This document shows, in pieces, positions 54,360 to 64,000 of a DNA stretch of 64,000 nucleotides. Position 1 is the first letter of the stretch, and each line of letters starts with the position of its first letter. This DNA is from Cadophora sp. MPI-SDFR-AT-0126 (taxonomy: Eukaryota > Ascomycota > Leotiomycetes > Helotiales > Ploettnerulaceae): positions 3,038,001-3,102,000 of the forward strand of contig JAGMVK010000004.1 of the NCBI GenBank assembly GCA_020747065.1, read 5' to 3'. The notes beneath the pieces were generated by a model. The model was given only the letters and a program-made list of their open reading frames with translations. It made no database searches and was not told the DNA's origin. The position numbers and the translations under genes were made by a program.

Positions 54360-55749
54360 TTAGAGGGTGGATGTCGCAGATTGCCGCATATGAGGGAACT
54401 TCTCGAATGCATTCCCCACACATCCTTGTCGAAGGAGAGAAGCAGCGTCTGCAGCCAATTCCTTGATTTTCTTCCAGATCCAGCCAGCATACTCTTTAAT
54501 CTTATCCCACACCGCGGCAAGGACATCCTTCACGAAGTTCCAAGCCTTTCCCCATGGGATGTAATACACCGCGGCACCAGCCAACAGTCCAGCAGCGGCC
54601 CCGGTCGCTGCTCCGACAAAGCCAGCAGCGCCAAACCATCCAACATTGAAGTATCCTCCCGACAAGTACAAACCGTAAGGCCCTTTGACGAAAAATCCCC
54701 CGGCGTTAAACCACCAGAAAGCGGCTCCCGCGCCTGCCTTGATGCCCACGACGCCTCCAACAACGCCAGCAATGAGGCCTAGAAATTTATCGACCCATCT
54801 GATTCCTTTATCAGTGTCTGCAGAAGCGGATGGTCCGCTTGAAGTGGACAAACCCGGAGTTTCATCCTCGTCACCATCTTCAGCCAATCCTCTGAATTTT
54901 TCCTGGATTTCTTGGCTAATTTCCGGCGTCATGGCGTCCATCATTCTCGGATTGAAGGACGAGCCTTGGCTGAGGAGGTCAGCGCTATGGAAGAAAATGC
55001 GTTCCCCGTGGACGAGCCTGCGGTCCAATTTGCGTTCACGGTATTCCCACTGCCATGCTTCGACGCCGCAATACCTGGATGAGCCGTTGATGCAGAGTGA
55101 ATACATGTCAGAATCCCGGGTCCGGTGACTTAGCATGACATTGACCGCCAAGATGCGACTGGAGATATCGTAGGTAATCTCTTTGATAGAGTTGCTCACG
55201 ACAATGTCCAAAGCCTTCGGGCGAAATTCCGGCGTGTTGGAAAAAAACCGCCTGGTACTTCCTAATGGGCTAATCTTCCAGTTGGCGGCAGCATTCAAAG
55301 CAGCTTGCAGGTTATTCGGCGTCGAGAGCATCACGGTGCAGGCTACCTCCTTATGAGGTTCGAAAATATCCACACCGCCTTTGAACTTCGCTATCCCACC
55401 ATATACTTAGTACTTGGTCAAATTTGATACTCGTAGGTATCCTTTTGGACGACGAATTTTACGCACCTGATTTGAGATTTTTGTTCTCGGCGAGGAAGTG
55501 GTTGAGCGATTTCATCTCCTGCCGATCGACGACGATAAGAAATATGGTATTTTTGTCCTCAATCTTGGAGTTGATCGTTCGCCAGATGGCCAATTCTGTA
55601 GCATTAGGGGTGTTAACAGGGCTAACTGTGGGCGGGCTTGGCCGAGAGGTGGTCTTGGAAGTTGTTGTCTGGGACACAACGAGTTCAGAACGGGTCTTCG
55701 ACCTCGAATGACCCGCAGAGACATGAGCATCGATTTGTTTCGCGGGCAT
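54360..55749 (-). CDS. Unknown protein with Gly/Ala-rich hydrophobic and amphipathic C-terminus
   Basis: Exons complement(54360..55390, 55467..55749) give 437 residues. The N-terminus (residues 1-50) is Ser/Thr-rich without a signal peptide. Residues about 50-255 look like a soluble folded domain (WRTINSKIEDKNTIFLIVVD, EPHKEVACTVMLSTPNNLQA, KALDIVVSNSIKEI, RYCGVEAWQWEYRERKLD). An acidic linker (about 285-310) follows. From LIAGVVGGVVGIKAGAGAAF the chain is Gly/Ala-rich and hydrophobic for about 75 residues, then come Trp-rich amphipathic helices (WNFVKDVLAAVWDKIKEYAG, WIWKKIKELAADAASLL). This resembles membrane-inserting domains, but no named family is recognised. It is transcribed away from the Clr5-domain gene, 625 bp distant. 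A role in membrane damage or in sensing is conjecture. Confidence 0.75.
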
Positions 55750-56373
55750 GTTGCCGGGCAGAATGAGTTTTTAGAAGACACGGGATCCTGTTGGAAGAGA
55801 CTCAACTCGAAGCTGGCGAGCAAGAACAAGCAGAACGCCGATGGAACAAATGAAGGAAAACCGAGCCTTTCTTATAGCTTGGGGAGAGCCTTATGAACCT
55901 CAACCCATCTCCAAGCTCATGCTCCTCTGGCAAGCACGTCCCCAGAAGCCATGCCAATCATACTGCAGCTTGGAGTAAACCGAGCTGTGCCCTCGGCTGC
56001 CCACGGCAGGCTTGTACTTGCATGACCATTTACTGCACTGTAGTCCCCATTGCTGATGGCATTGGTCCACCTGAGGGAGGGCCAATGTGTGTGGGGGATG
56101 GTGATAGGTATGGGAGCGAAATAAATGTGCTGGCCAGTTGATAATGAGTGGCACGACTGCCCCGGGCAATCCTCAGCGAATCATCTCGGAAGGCGTCGTG
56201 ACAACCCGGCCGCCCTGTCCTTTCAGACAGCAATAGCAAATGAAATAGAAGCCGAGTATAAAGCCCACAGCGACCCTTCTACCGCTACTATTGCTATTGT
56301 CCTCCGAACCTGCAACCGATTTCGCGGCAGAATTCAGAATTATTTCGAGACAATTCGAAATTGTCCCGTTCCG
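55750..56373. other. Divergent promoter region
   Basis: Lies between two oppositely directed genes. The frame of the Clr5 gene stays open upstream to an ATG at 56125, which would lengthen it by 83 residues with little family-like sequence. Other frames here overlap on both strands and lack motifs. Confidence 0.5.
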
Positions 56374-58387
56374 ATGGACCGACCAATTACCTCAAGTCAC
56401 GCTGGCCGGGGCCACCCATTGCCTATAATAGTTGAAGCACCAAGCTGGGACAAAATTGGTCCAATGTTTGAGCTTCTGTACAGCTCTAGTGGGTACAATC
56501 TTCCTCAGGACCAAACAAGTTCCCTTCTAGAAATAATGTTTGGTTTTCAAGCAACGTAAGAGTCTCAAAAGATTGCACTCGGAGTACTGTAAGCTGTTTA
56601 GCATGGTTAACGGGTATGGTATTAGGCCTGGTCAATATCAGTACCAGATACGAAGGCAACCGTGGCTCAGAAAGAATAAGTCTATTTCGGCCGAGGCCCC
56701 GACGACGACGGTGAGCGGAGAGTCCAGTCGTCATCGACCAAAAAAATCGCCACACGCCCACAGCCCTTGTCCTAGGTTCCTAGCCTTGCGATCTCATCTC
56801 TGCATCCCTCAACCGCTGGAGCCACTAAAATATAAGAATCAAATGTCGCTCCTTCTCTCTACCGACAAATATGTCAAGGGCTGCCTCGACGGCTCCCCGT
56901 CTGGTGTAGGAGTACCGGACGTGGGAAACCAACTGACTCGGATTGAATCGAAATGGCAGCAATTGTTAAACTCCTGCCAGGGAATGTTGGCTCTCATTCG
57001 CAAAGGCAAGCATTTCGTGCGGTCCGAAGCTAGCCAGGGAGGCTCTACTTCGAAGAAGCTGAAAGACAAGGCGAAATTTCAAGAAACCAAGACAGTCATT
57101 GAAAGAATCTTGGTGGAGAGAGTACTCTGTCGTCTCGGTGACATGACCAAGCTTTGTAGCCCTTCAGCCTTGGGACACATCTGGAGTATTTGCCTCATTT
57201 TGATGGACCTCTCCTTCCAGCTCGGGTATGCTAGAGGTGCCTTCGTAGCGAGATTTTTGCGCTCGCTCCATTACTCTCTCTCCCTCGATGTCCAAAGCAC
57301 CCACCAAAGCACCCATATAGGATTCGCTGATGTTATCAAGCATCTCGAGTACTATTTCGTCGACGATTCTTGGGATACGAACAAATACAGCGACAACCAT
57401 AATCGCACCAGAGACGACAACAGACAAGAAGCGAACGCGCAAGCGAATGACCAACAGAGCAGGTGGATAGTAGATGGAACCCAGAATCGGAGGCACGCTC
57501 GAGAGACCCAGAAAGAGAAGAGACAACAGCACATCAAGGAAAGTCAAGCATGCCATTCCGAAACCAAGCACATCATCCGGACGAGCTACCAGTGCGCCGC
57601 GAGAGCATTCTCGACTCGACTGAAACCTAATGACCCAAATGTCCTGAGAATATGGGCAGACTACTGCCGCCAATGGGACGTGAGCGCCTTGAAAATAGAA
57701 GAATTCCTCAAGGATTACCAAGAAGCCTTCCGGGAGACCGAGATGTCCTATGGTCCCGATCACGACTACACCATCGATGTCCTGTGCAACTATGCTGCCG
57801 CAGCATACTACATCTGCCATGCAAAAGACCTAGCCCGCACCCTCGCCACAGAACTCTGGAAGCGCACTCACGATGTGTGTTATGGTCAGTCCCCAACCTG
57901 GAGCACAAGGACACGAGCAATGGCCGAAGCAGCTCGCATCCTGGGGCTCTCCCTCTGCATCTACCACGAAAACATGCACAAGAACTCGGACACAAGGAGA
58001 CAGATGCGCAAGCAACTGGGCTTGAGAAAGAAGAAAAATCGCCAGAGATGGCGGCTGACACTCGGTCCACCGCCGCCGTCCCACCTCGCCCGTGAAGCCC
58101 TCTTTCCCCTGAACCAAGCCGTCCAATATCTCGCGACAGGGAACTGGGATTGCTGCATCGCCGCGCACGACATGTCCTGCAGCCTACGGGTTTTGCTGTT
58201 GACATTCTGCGGGCCGAGAGAGCTGTACAAAGAGGTGGGTGTTGGTATCTTGGAACGAGGAAACGAGTGTCTCGCCAGGGTATTCGACGAAGCAGACCCC
58301 GTTCCGGGGACGACGCACATGCCCCTGAGCATCAGAGAAACGACGATAGATCCAAACCAGCTGCCACTCTCTCTTAGCCACGAGTGA
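56374..58387 (+). CDS. Clr5-domain protein with TPR-like region
   Basis: Exons 56374..56555 and 56626..58387 give 647 residues. The 70-nt intron (GTAAGA to TATTAG) restores an N-terminal Clr5 domain (about residues 23-79): WDKIGPMFELLYSSSGYNLP, then LLEIMFGFQATPGQYQYQIR and PWLRKN, matching the usual FGFKAT...W.L.KN end. This helical domain is found at the N-terminus of many fungal proteins of unknown role, some with NLR-like architecture. A basic disordered part and a central helical region follow (GLIRKGKHF-like, SALGHIWSICLILMDLSFQL). Residues about 430-520 (EMSYGPDHDYTIDVLCNYAA) resemble a single degenerate TPR. The starts at 56374 and 56125 are both possible. Function is unknown; its divergent neighbour may be co-regulated. 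Confidence 0.7.
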
Positions 58388-58779
58388 CTTTGTTTACATC
58401 GCCCAAATCCGTGTGGTGGAAGGTGTAATGTGGCTATCGTTGTGTGCTCCCTAAAAACGGTTCTCCGACAGAATCAAGGTGTAGGATTGGGTTTCTAGGA
58501 GGTGCCACAAATAATTAGATAGGGGTTACTGCTTAGTCAGACAAATCACAACATCACAGACCGATCTCACATTTCTGGGTCGTGTAGGGAGTTAGCGGTC
58601 CTAAGTCAATTTGCAGGATTCGCGGGTTTCTGAGCATGTATCGAGCAATTCATTGGCCAAGTCAAGCTGCGAAATAAACCTAACTCCCTTTTTTGAGAAG
58701 AAGATAGCAAGACTTACGAACTTGTTGCTTCGTCAAGTAATAGCACTGTTCCATGCCTCAGCGACACCCTCCCTGGATA
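58388..58779. other. Intergenic
   Basis: No feature seen other than short frames; separates the Clr5 gene from the ABCC relic. Confidence 0.6.
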
Positions 58780-59310
58780 GAAAAGCTGCCTTTGGCCCGC
58801 TCTGAAGCGGACGACCACCAACTCTGCATCCAGTCCCACCCATCACTTCCACCATACCGCGCGATCGGACCTTCGAAAGCACGTCCCATAGTCCACCGGG
58901 ATTGTTGTCGTGCGAGGCGTATGGATCAATGTTCTATCTGATGGACCCTGTGAGGGAGATAGGGTCTTGTGGAAGCGCAACGATGCATTTGCAAATGGTT
59001 TGGGGAGAAATGGAGGAGATCTTGTGTTCGTCGATGATGATGGTGCCAGATACCGGCTCATACATTCGTAGAAGTAAGCTGAGGAGACTGGATTTACCAC
59101 TTCCCTGGCACGACGGTGTTAGTATTCTTCAGAAGCAATCTCATGGTTTGAAAGGATATAATTTTCGGACGAGTATAGCCATGAAATAGGATATCAATGG
59201 AAGAAACTCACAGTTCTGCCACATGTAACAACCTTGGACCCCGCAGCGAACGTGAGGTTGATACCCTCCAGCACCTTCTGTGTCCCGTACTGGGCGGATT
59301 CATCAGACAT
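58780..59310 (-). pseudogene. ABCC (MRP-type) transporter relic, second nucleotide-binding domain
   Basis: Minus-strand sequence from 59310 reads KVLEGINLTFAAGSKVVTCG and then, across a good intron (59105..59211, GTGAGT to GTGCCAG), GSGKSSLLSLLLRMYEPVSG, which together make a Walker A motif (GRTGSGKSS). TIIIDEHKISSISPQTICK and LPQDPISLTGSIR with NIDPY are typical of the second NBD of full-length ABCC proteins. Between SIR and NIDPY a TAG (58934-58936) stands where the family has Gln, a CAG-to-TAG change. After DVLSKVR the sequence becomes GMVEVMGGTGCRVGG and loses the LSVGQRQ signature and Walker B. No transmembrane domain is present on either side. It is therefore a fragment of a once complete transporter, not a gene. 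Confidence 0.75.
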
Positions 59311-60293
59311 GAAACATGATCGTTATCGTCCAGAGATAATGAAAGAAAGAGGAAACGGAGTACAAGACATCGGAGTTATGGGAAGTGATTTGCGGATGTG
59401 GCACGTGATTCGTGTTTTGCCACCCATGGACACCGGGGGAGAACAAAGGACTATCTACTAAGTAGATAGTGAATGGCTGGGAAGGTTCCTTTAGGAAAGA
59501 CTCAATTAGGCCTATTGTCTTTTATCAACGCTGTTATCAGGAACCTGATGTGTGTAAGGTACTGATTCTGAATCGCCTGCAATCTGAACGAGGTCATCCT
59601 CTTTCAAAGTTTTCTCTAATGGAACAGGATTTCCTCAAGCGGGTCCAGTACAGAAAACTTCGATAGCGGGCAGGACCATTTTATTTAGGTTAGGGATGGC
59701 AAGAGCTTACTAGTAAGATGTGGCAGGAACGCTGTTATCCTGTGATTGAAGACTTTTTGTGAAACAAACAGACTCGAGAGCAATTGGGCGGATGTAATTT
59801 CCTGGTGATTGGAGTACTTATGAAACACCACTTACAGAATATCATAGAAAATACTAACGTGTTTATAGCGCTTTAAGATTCTTAAAGTCAAGGTACTTAT
59901 CAAAATCTGCGGCACGGAGGGTTTTTTGCCATGCAGAGATGGGGTGACAAAGGAACTTCACATCAGTTTTTGTAAAACTTTTCCCATCGTATCTGTTAAA
60001 CATTGTCGTCTCGCTCAATGTCATTTGGATATCACAAGATCTTTGGAAGCAATTCATAAAGATGCATATATACGGGAAAAGCGTTTATTGGTTCTCCAAC
60101 AAGGCCATCAGTTAATGAGAGTCATAAGTTTTACACGGATGTCGAGCTGCCGGAACGGGTTGACGGTCAAAACATTGGCAAAGTGAGGAGTCCGGCCCCC
60201 GCCAAAAGATTTGTAAGATCCATATCGAAGTTGTAAAGAGAAGAGCTTCATGAGCAAAGAGAGTCTAGCACACCCCTTCACTCCCTTGCTCAC
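59311..60293. other. Gene-free stretch
   Basis: No domain-bearing frame on either strand. The frames at 59234-59461 and 59926-60186 (+) look like chance. Confidence 0.55.
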
Positions 60294-61331
60294 TTACTCC
60301 GGATCCTCAAAATCTGTCACAAGCCTCCTCAACACAAACGTCCTCTCCACCATCTCCCCATCAACCTCAACCTTACAAACACAAGTCGGCTTCAACAGCG
60401 GCACCCACTGCGATCGTATGAATCTCTTCGCCGCACAACTTCGATGCACCACACACCCACAAGGCAGAACCTCCAGATTCTCCGGCGCATGAGCAGTCTC
60501 GCAGAAAGCGCACTTATGTAGGGTGGTGCTTCCAGCTTTGGGCGAGAAAGGTTTGAGTAAATCTCCGCCCTCACGACCGAAGAAGTCAAAGAGGTAGAAA
60601 CGCTCGTGCTCGGGGACGCCGTCTTTGTCCCTTTGCTCGCGAAGCTTGGCAATATATGCGTAGTATACGTCTCTATTGACCTGTTTCCGAGCATTGACTT
60701 TGTTCTCTGCCTCAATGCGCTCCATCGTCATGTAATCCTCCCACATCTGATTGAGCTTCGGGACACGTTCGGCCTCCGCTCGCTCCTCTTCCGCTGTCGG
60801 GACGTACTTTGTTGATTTTCTACTCAGGGAGCGAAGTCCAGTCTTGACTTTTTCTTTTGTCGATCTCATACGTGCGATAGGAGCTCTGTGTTTAGGACAG
60901 GGCCTGTTGAGAAATTGGTGGACCTTTTTGACAGCCGGACATGTCTGAGTCGAGTGTAGGAATTTGGTGTGGTCGGCCTCGGATAACTTCATTCTGCTCA
61001 TCATGCATTCCGGAGAGTGCCATATTGTCTCTCGGAGGCTGTGGAATATACAGCCGCACTCATGTGCCATTAGCTGATATGAAATACAGGGGATGGTCTC
61101 GGGTGGAGGAGAGGTATACCAGGCGAGGTCTGGTTTGGTAACTCGCCTGACGGAGCCGGTCCATTTCGCTTGGGTGGGTGATCGTTTGAGGGTCGGAGAT
61201 TCTGGTCTGTCAGTCATGGAATGAGAGAAATACCTGTAAGAGGATGAGGAGGGGGACCTCGAGTGCTCGTGCACTGAGGATGGCATTTTGTCGAAAACTG
61301 GTCGCGAGAAAGGGTGTGGTGAAAAGTTCAT
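60294..61331 (-). CDS. Unrecognised protein with RING-like zinc motif
   Basis: A single exon of 345 residues. Residues 1-60 are Ser/Pro-rich. A Cys/His cluster lies at about 90-135 (HECGCIFHS, HSPECMMSR, QTCPAVKK, RPCPKH). The middle is helical and charged, with WEDYMTMERIEAENKVNARK and NRDVYYAYIAKLREQRD. Near the C-terminus CAFCETAH, then LPCGCVVHRSCAAKRFIRSQ, resembles a degenerate RING finger (C-X2-C ... C-X-C-X2-H-X2-C), followed by CVCKVEV. An E3 ligase role is possible but the last metal pair is not standard, and I know no named family. ATG 61331 is the first in frame; the next at 61286 (MPSSVHEHS) is also reasonable. Its 3' end faces the ABCC relic. Confidence 0.72.
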   Translation of the reverse strand: MNFSPHPFSRPVFDKMPSSVHEHSRSPSSSSYRYFSHSMTDRPESPTLKRSPTQAKWTGSVRRVTKPDLAWYTSPPPETIPCISYQLMAHECGCIFHSLRETIWHSPECMMSRMKLSEADHTKFLHSTQTCPAVKKVHQFLNRPCPKHRAPIARMRSTKEKVKTGLRSLSRKSTKYVPTAEEERAEAERVPKLNQMWEDYMTMERIEAENKVNARKQVNRDVYYAYIAKLREQRDKDGVPEHERFYLFDFFGREGGDLLKPFSPKAGSTTLHKCAFCETAHAPENLEVLPCGCVVHRSCAAKRFIRSQWVPLLKPTCVCKVEVDGEMVERTFVLRRLVTDFEDPE

Positions 61332-62021
61332 TGGACAATGGATCTAAAGATCTAAAATGCAGGATCACGTTACAGAATCTTCCCACATTTTATATCCTCA
61401 ATTTCGTCTGTCTTGCATCACTGAACAGAGGATACTGTGGAGTAATGTTGTCAAGACAATTGCCATGTTCTGTTCAAATGTAAGCGAGCCAATTATGACG
61501 AGCTTTCTTTGATGACTTTTCGTCTTTTAGGCTTTGTGAATTTTTATCCCGTTGTTCCGGTTCATTGAGCTTTACAATGAAAATGCTTTGCGGAACATGT
61601 GAAAGAATCCACCACTTGGCTTGACGTCATATCAGTTAACACGTCACCACGTCGCAGGCACATGGAGAAAGAGGATAGGGACAAAGTACCTGCAGGTTCT
61701 CTTCTTCAGTGCTGAGACCATCACTTTCCATAATTCTTTGTCCATCAAAGCTTGAAGCTTGAGGCATCAACTCGCTGCTTTTGCAAGTGGTGAAAACTTG
61801 TCAAACTAGATTTAGCTGGGGACTTCAGTTTCGTACTTGACAACTACTTTTCACAGAATGCATAAATTCAAGGCATTGGCAAACGTGGGTTCCAAAATAA
61901 CCAAGCTCCTTTCCACCCTATAAGAACCACTAAGATCTCAAACAAAAGTCTCTAACACGACATCTCTCGCGGTCTCTCCTTGATAGCCTACATAGCAAAA
62001 TAGACCAACCCTCACCCTAAC
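61332..62021. other. Intergenic between two minus-strand genes
   Basis: Contains the promoter of the RING-like gene and the 3' side of the small orphan. No further gene seen. Confidence 0.6.
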
Positions 62022-62640
62022 CTAGTGAAATCCTTGTCCGGCACCTGCAGTGCCCATAATACCGATACAGGTGTTGACCCAGGCAGTTGCAACTTGGTTT
62101 CTGTTTAGGGGTGGCTGAGCCCTAAAGTTCTCTGCAGCAAAGGCATTCAGCATGTTGTTAAGAAACGCTGCAAGCACTCCTATTCCACCAGCACCCGGAC
62201 GTATCTTGAACCATTCAGTGGCTAGGAATAATCAGTTGTGTTCTTGGGGTAATGATTCTTCTATACTTACCACCAACTTGTTGCAAATGAAGTCCATTGG
62301 CCAGCAGCGCGGTCTTTAGGTAGGTCCCAAGTCCCGTTGCGTGATACACGCCAATGTCAACATTCTGGCACGCTTCTTGACTTTGTATGACGACGGTTAG
62401 AAAAAAAGTTTCGGTCAGGCTAATATCAACTCACTGAAATGAAGGGTTGTGTGAGTGGTAACGATTCGTGTTTGGATAGATAAGTTGCCCGTCTCCAAAC
62501 TTAATGAAGAAGCAAGGAGCAACACCATCCTAATTGTTCTTCAGAGGCTAACTTTCAATACGTACTTTGATGATACTTACAGATACTCCTTGAGGGAAGT
62601 CGTAGGGAGTGGGAGAGACTATAAGATAGACTTGTGCCAT
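62022..62640 (-). CDS. Four-exon 154-residue orphan protein
   Basis: Exons complement(62022..62221, 62271..62380, 62435..62529, 62581..62640) join to 154 residues with all phases matching. The longest exon is 200 bp, so no single frame reveals the gene. Donors are GTAAGT, GTGAGT and GTAAGT; acceptors TTAG, AAAG and CTAG. The protein starts MAQVYLIVSPTPYDFPQGVS, continues GVAPCFFIKFGDGQLIYPNT and GVYHATGLGTYLKTALLANG, and has a Gly/Ala-rich C-terminal half (WFKIRPGAGGIGVLAAFLNN, then AWVNTCIGIMGTAGAGQG). There is no signal peptide; two weakly hydrophobic segments might contact membranes. I do not recognise the family. Three introns in a gene this small, all clean, argue strongly that it is real. 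Confidence 0.7.
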
Positions 62641-64000
62641 GCTGAGTGGAAGGTCACTCTGATATAGGGAAGACTTTGGGAATGTAAAAGGTCAAGACTG
62701 TATTTCTCGATGTTAAGTCTGAGCAGGAGAGTGTAGGATGGATCTCGATCAACTATAAATAATCTAAGGTTAGCGAGATCAGAGCAGAGACGACTGTCTG
62801 AAATGATGCTACGTCAAATCACGAGGTCTGAAATCAAAAGTTAGCATGACTGATAAAGCCGACATTGAACATTTCTGATCATAGGAAAAGGTAATTTCAA
62901 GCGAAGCATTCTTCAGCTGTTCATAGTCGCTCAATATATCGCTACAATTATCTGTATCGAGAAGTGTTGTAAGACAATGTTGATGTCTTCAGCTTCGATA
63001 TAATCAGCCATGTGGAGCCGATAAAACTTTTCTAGAATTCAATTAGCTCAACATAGATATGTGGAGCGCTTGCGCGTCCGTGATTAGAGACTTGCCCATG
63101 TACTCTAAGCTGGGTAATTTGGCGGGGACACTTAACTGTCAAAGAAAGCTGGCTAGAGCTGGCTTTCGTCCTTGGTTCAGATTCTAAGGGTGATCTTCAA
63201 GACATTATTGTTCAGTGGCTAGCTGGGAGTCGCATTATACGATTGCGATGATCAAGCCAGTACGTGGGGCAACCTGCCAGCCGAGCACATGTTACCATGC
63301 GTGAGTGGGCCGGCTATATTTCTTCTTTTCGAAGCTCTGCATTGTTGTAGACTTTTGTCCTTCTATTTCCACCATTAATAGGTCAGCTAGCCACGACATT
63401 TGACGCGACGTTGAGGCCGCTAAAAGGAGGATCGACGTTAGCGGACAGGGCGCGCGCGGGCGCTTTTTCCAATCACTGATAGCAGTTATGGGCTTTTCCG
63501 CGGTACTACGTACAGTATTTAAGTGTGATATGTGGGTCTGCAGTGAGTCGTTTCTAGAGGCTTGCTAGAGTTTTGCGCCTTTCTTGAGGCAACTTGTTTA
63601 TTGACATGGCCGGTGAGCTGTGTTCGTAAGTACCCGATTAAGTCAAGAGCCGCCTCTGTGGAAAATCCCCCTACAGACCCATATACTACACTAAACCGCT
63701 GTACCTCCGTACCTCAAAATGTGATTGATCATGTATGAGCTTGACCGCTGGGTGCGGAACAATACCGGAGCAGCCCTTCAAACCATGGAGAGAGACGATT
63801 TGCTTCTCTGCCACATACTCCCCATGGGATCCATTTCTATATTCTCAGCTGATCGTATCACTGTAGAGACGTTGAAATTTCGTGTCTCCTAAGTGAACGC
63901 TGTTCAATCAAGGCTATTCTGCCGTATCAAGATTTCTGGCCCAAACGAGACAATGCGGGAACACCGCCCCACTGCCCAGACTGATCTATTGAAGATGTCC
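62641..64000. other. Right edge, no supported gene
   Basis: No frame with a motif on either strand. The DNA up to the window end may be the promoter of the orphan gene plus intergenic sequence. Confidence 0.55.

Noticed and set aside
57164..57820. 218-codon minus-strand frame with many hydrophobic residues
   Set aside because: It is antisense to the Clr5-domain gene and reflects its base composition; no start context or domain.
1..64000. Biosynthetic gene cluster or CRISPR array
   Set aside because: No PKS, NRPS, terpene synthase or regular spacer-repeat array was found; transporter and regulator genes are too far apart to imply a cluster.

Overview
The window is nuclear DNA of a filamentous ascomycete (Pezizomycotina; Leotiomycetes or a neighbouring class would fit, but the sequence alone does not fix this). 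Reasons: short spliceosomal introns (43-155 nt with GTNNGT donors and YAG acceptors), a fungal H2A.Z, a PDR-type ABC transporter, Zn2Cys6 and Clr5-type proteins, DOMON-b561 and fungal GH16 proteins, and possible traces of C-to-T mutation of CpA sites in decayed copies. Most real genes are split, so exons were joined by hand; every multi-exon CDS called with good confidence has a total length divisible by three.

Layout. Left end: the 3' part of a TPR gene made of near-identical 42-residue repeats (1-966). Then a DOMON/cytochrome b561 membrane protein (-, 2785-4513), a long gene-poor stretch, and an eight-exon PDR drug-efflux transporter (+, 8206-13389). Next are a frameshifted H-type lectin relic (14281-15285), histone H2A.Z (+, 16726-17606), a Cys-rich unknown protein (+, 18465-19880), a decayed conserved gene (-, 20360-21220), a secreted HExxH metallopeptidase that looks frameshifted (+, 21947-23219), a seven-helix membrane protein (+, 25754-26662) and a C2H2 zinc-finger protein (+, 29777-31096). 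At 31382-32985 an unidentified minus-strand gene relic is split by an 818-bp AT-rich foldback element with TA target duplication. The next block holds an NAD(P)-binding protein (+, 33903-34604), a secreted GH16 glucanase (-, 35085-36169), a Zn2Cys6 regulator (-, 36971-39752), a small possible membrane protein (42248-42562), a MINDY-type deubiquitinase with a CaaX end (-, 43272-46101), the tRNA m1A58 methyltransferase subunit TRM6 (+, 47923-49886) and ARPC3 of the Arp2/3 complex (-, 50434-51518). The right part holds a 36-bp (12-codon) repeat with recurrent TAG codons, an MFS monocarboxylate-type transporter (+, 52447-54133), a divergent pair made of a Gly/Ala-rich membrane-active-looking unknown (-, 54360-55749) and a Clr5-domain protein (+, 56374-58387), an ABCC transporter relic (-, 58780-59310), a RING-like unknown (-, 60294-61331) and a four-exon 154-residue orphan (-, 62022-62640).

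How it fits together. Housekeeping genes (H2A.Z, TRM6, ARPC3, MINDY) are interspersed with accessory genes for transport, secreted hydrolysis and regulation, and with at least five decayed or interrupted genes. No biosynthetic gene cluster, rRNA, tRNA or CRISPR array was recognised. The parts least explained by known families are the palindromic element, the 36-bp repeat with TAG codons, the Gly/Ala-rich protein beside the Clr5 gene, and the small orphan at 62 kb.
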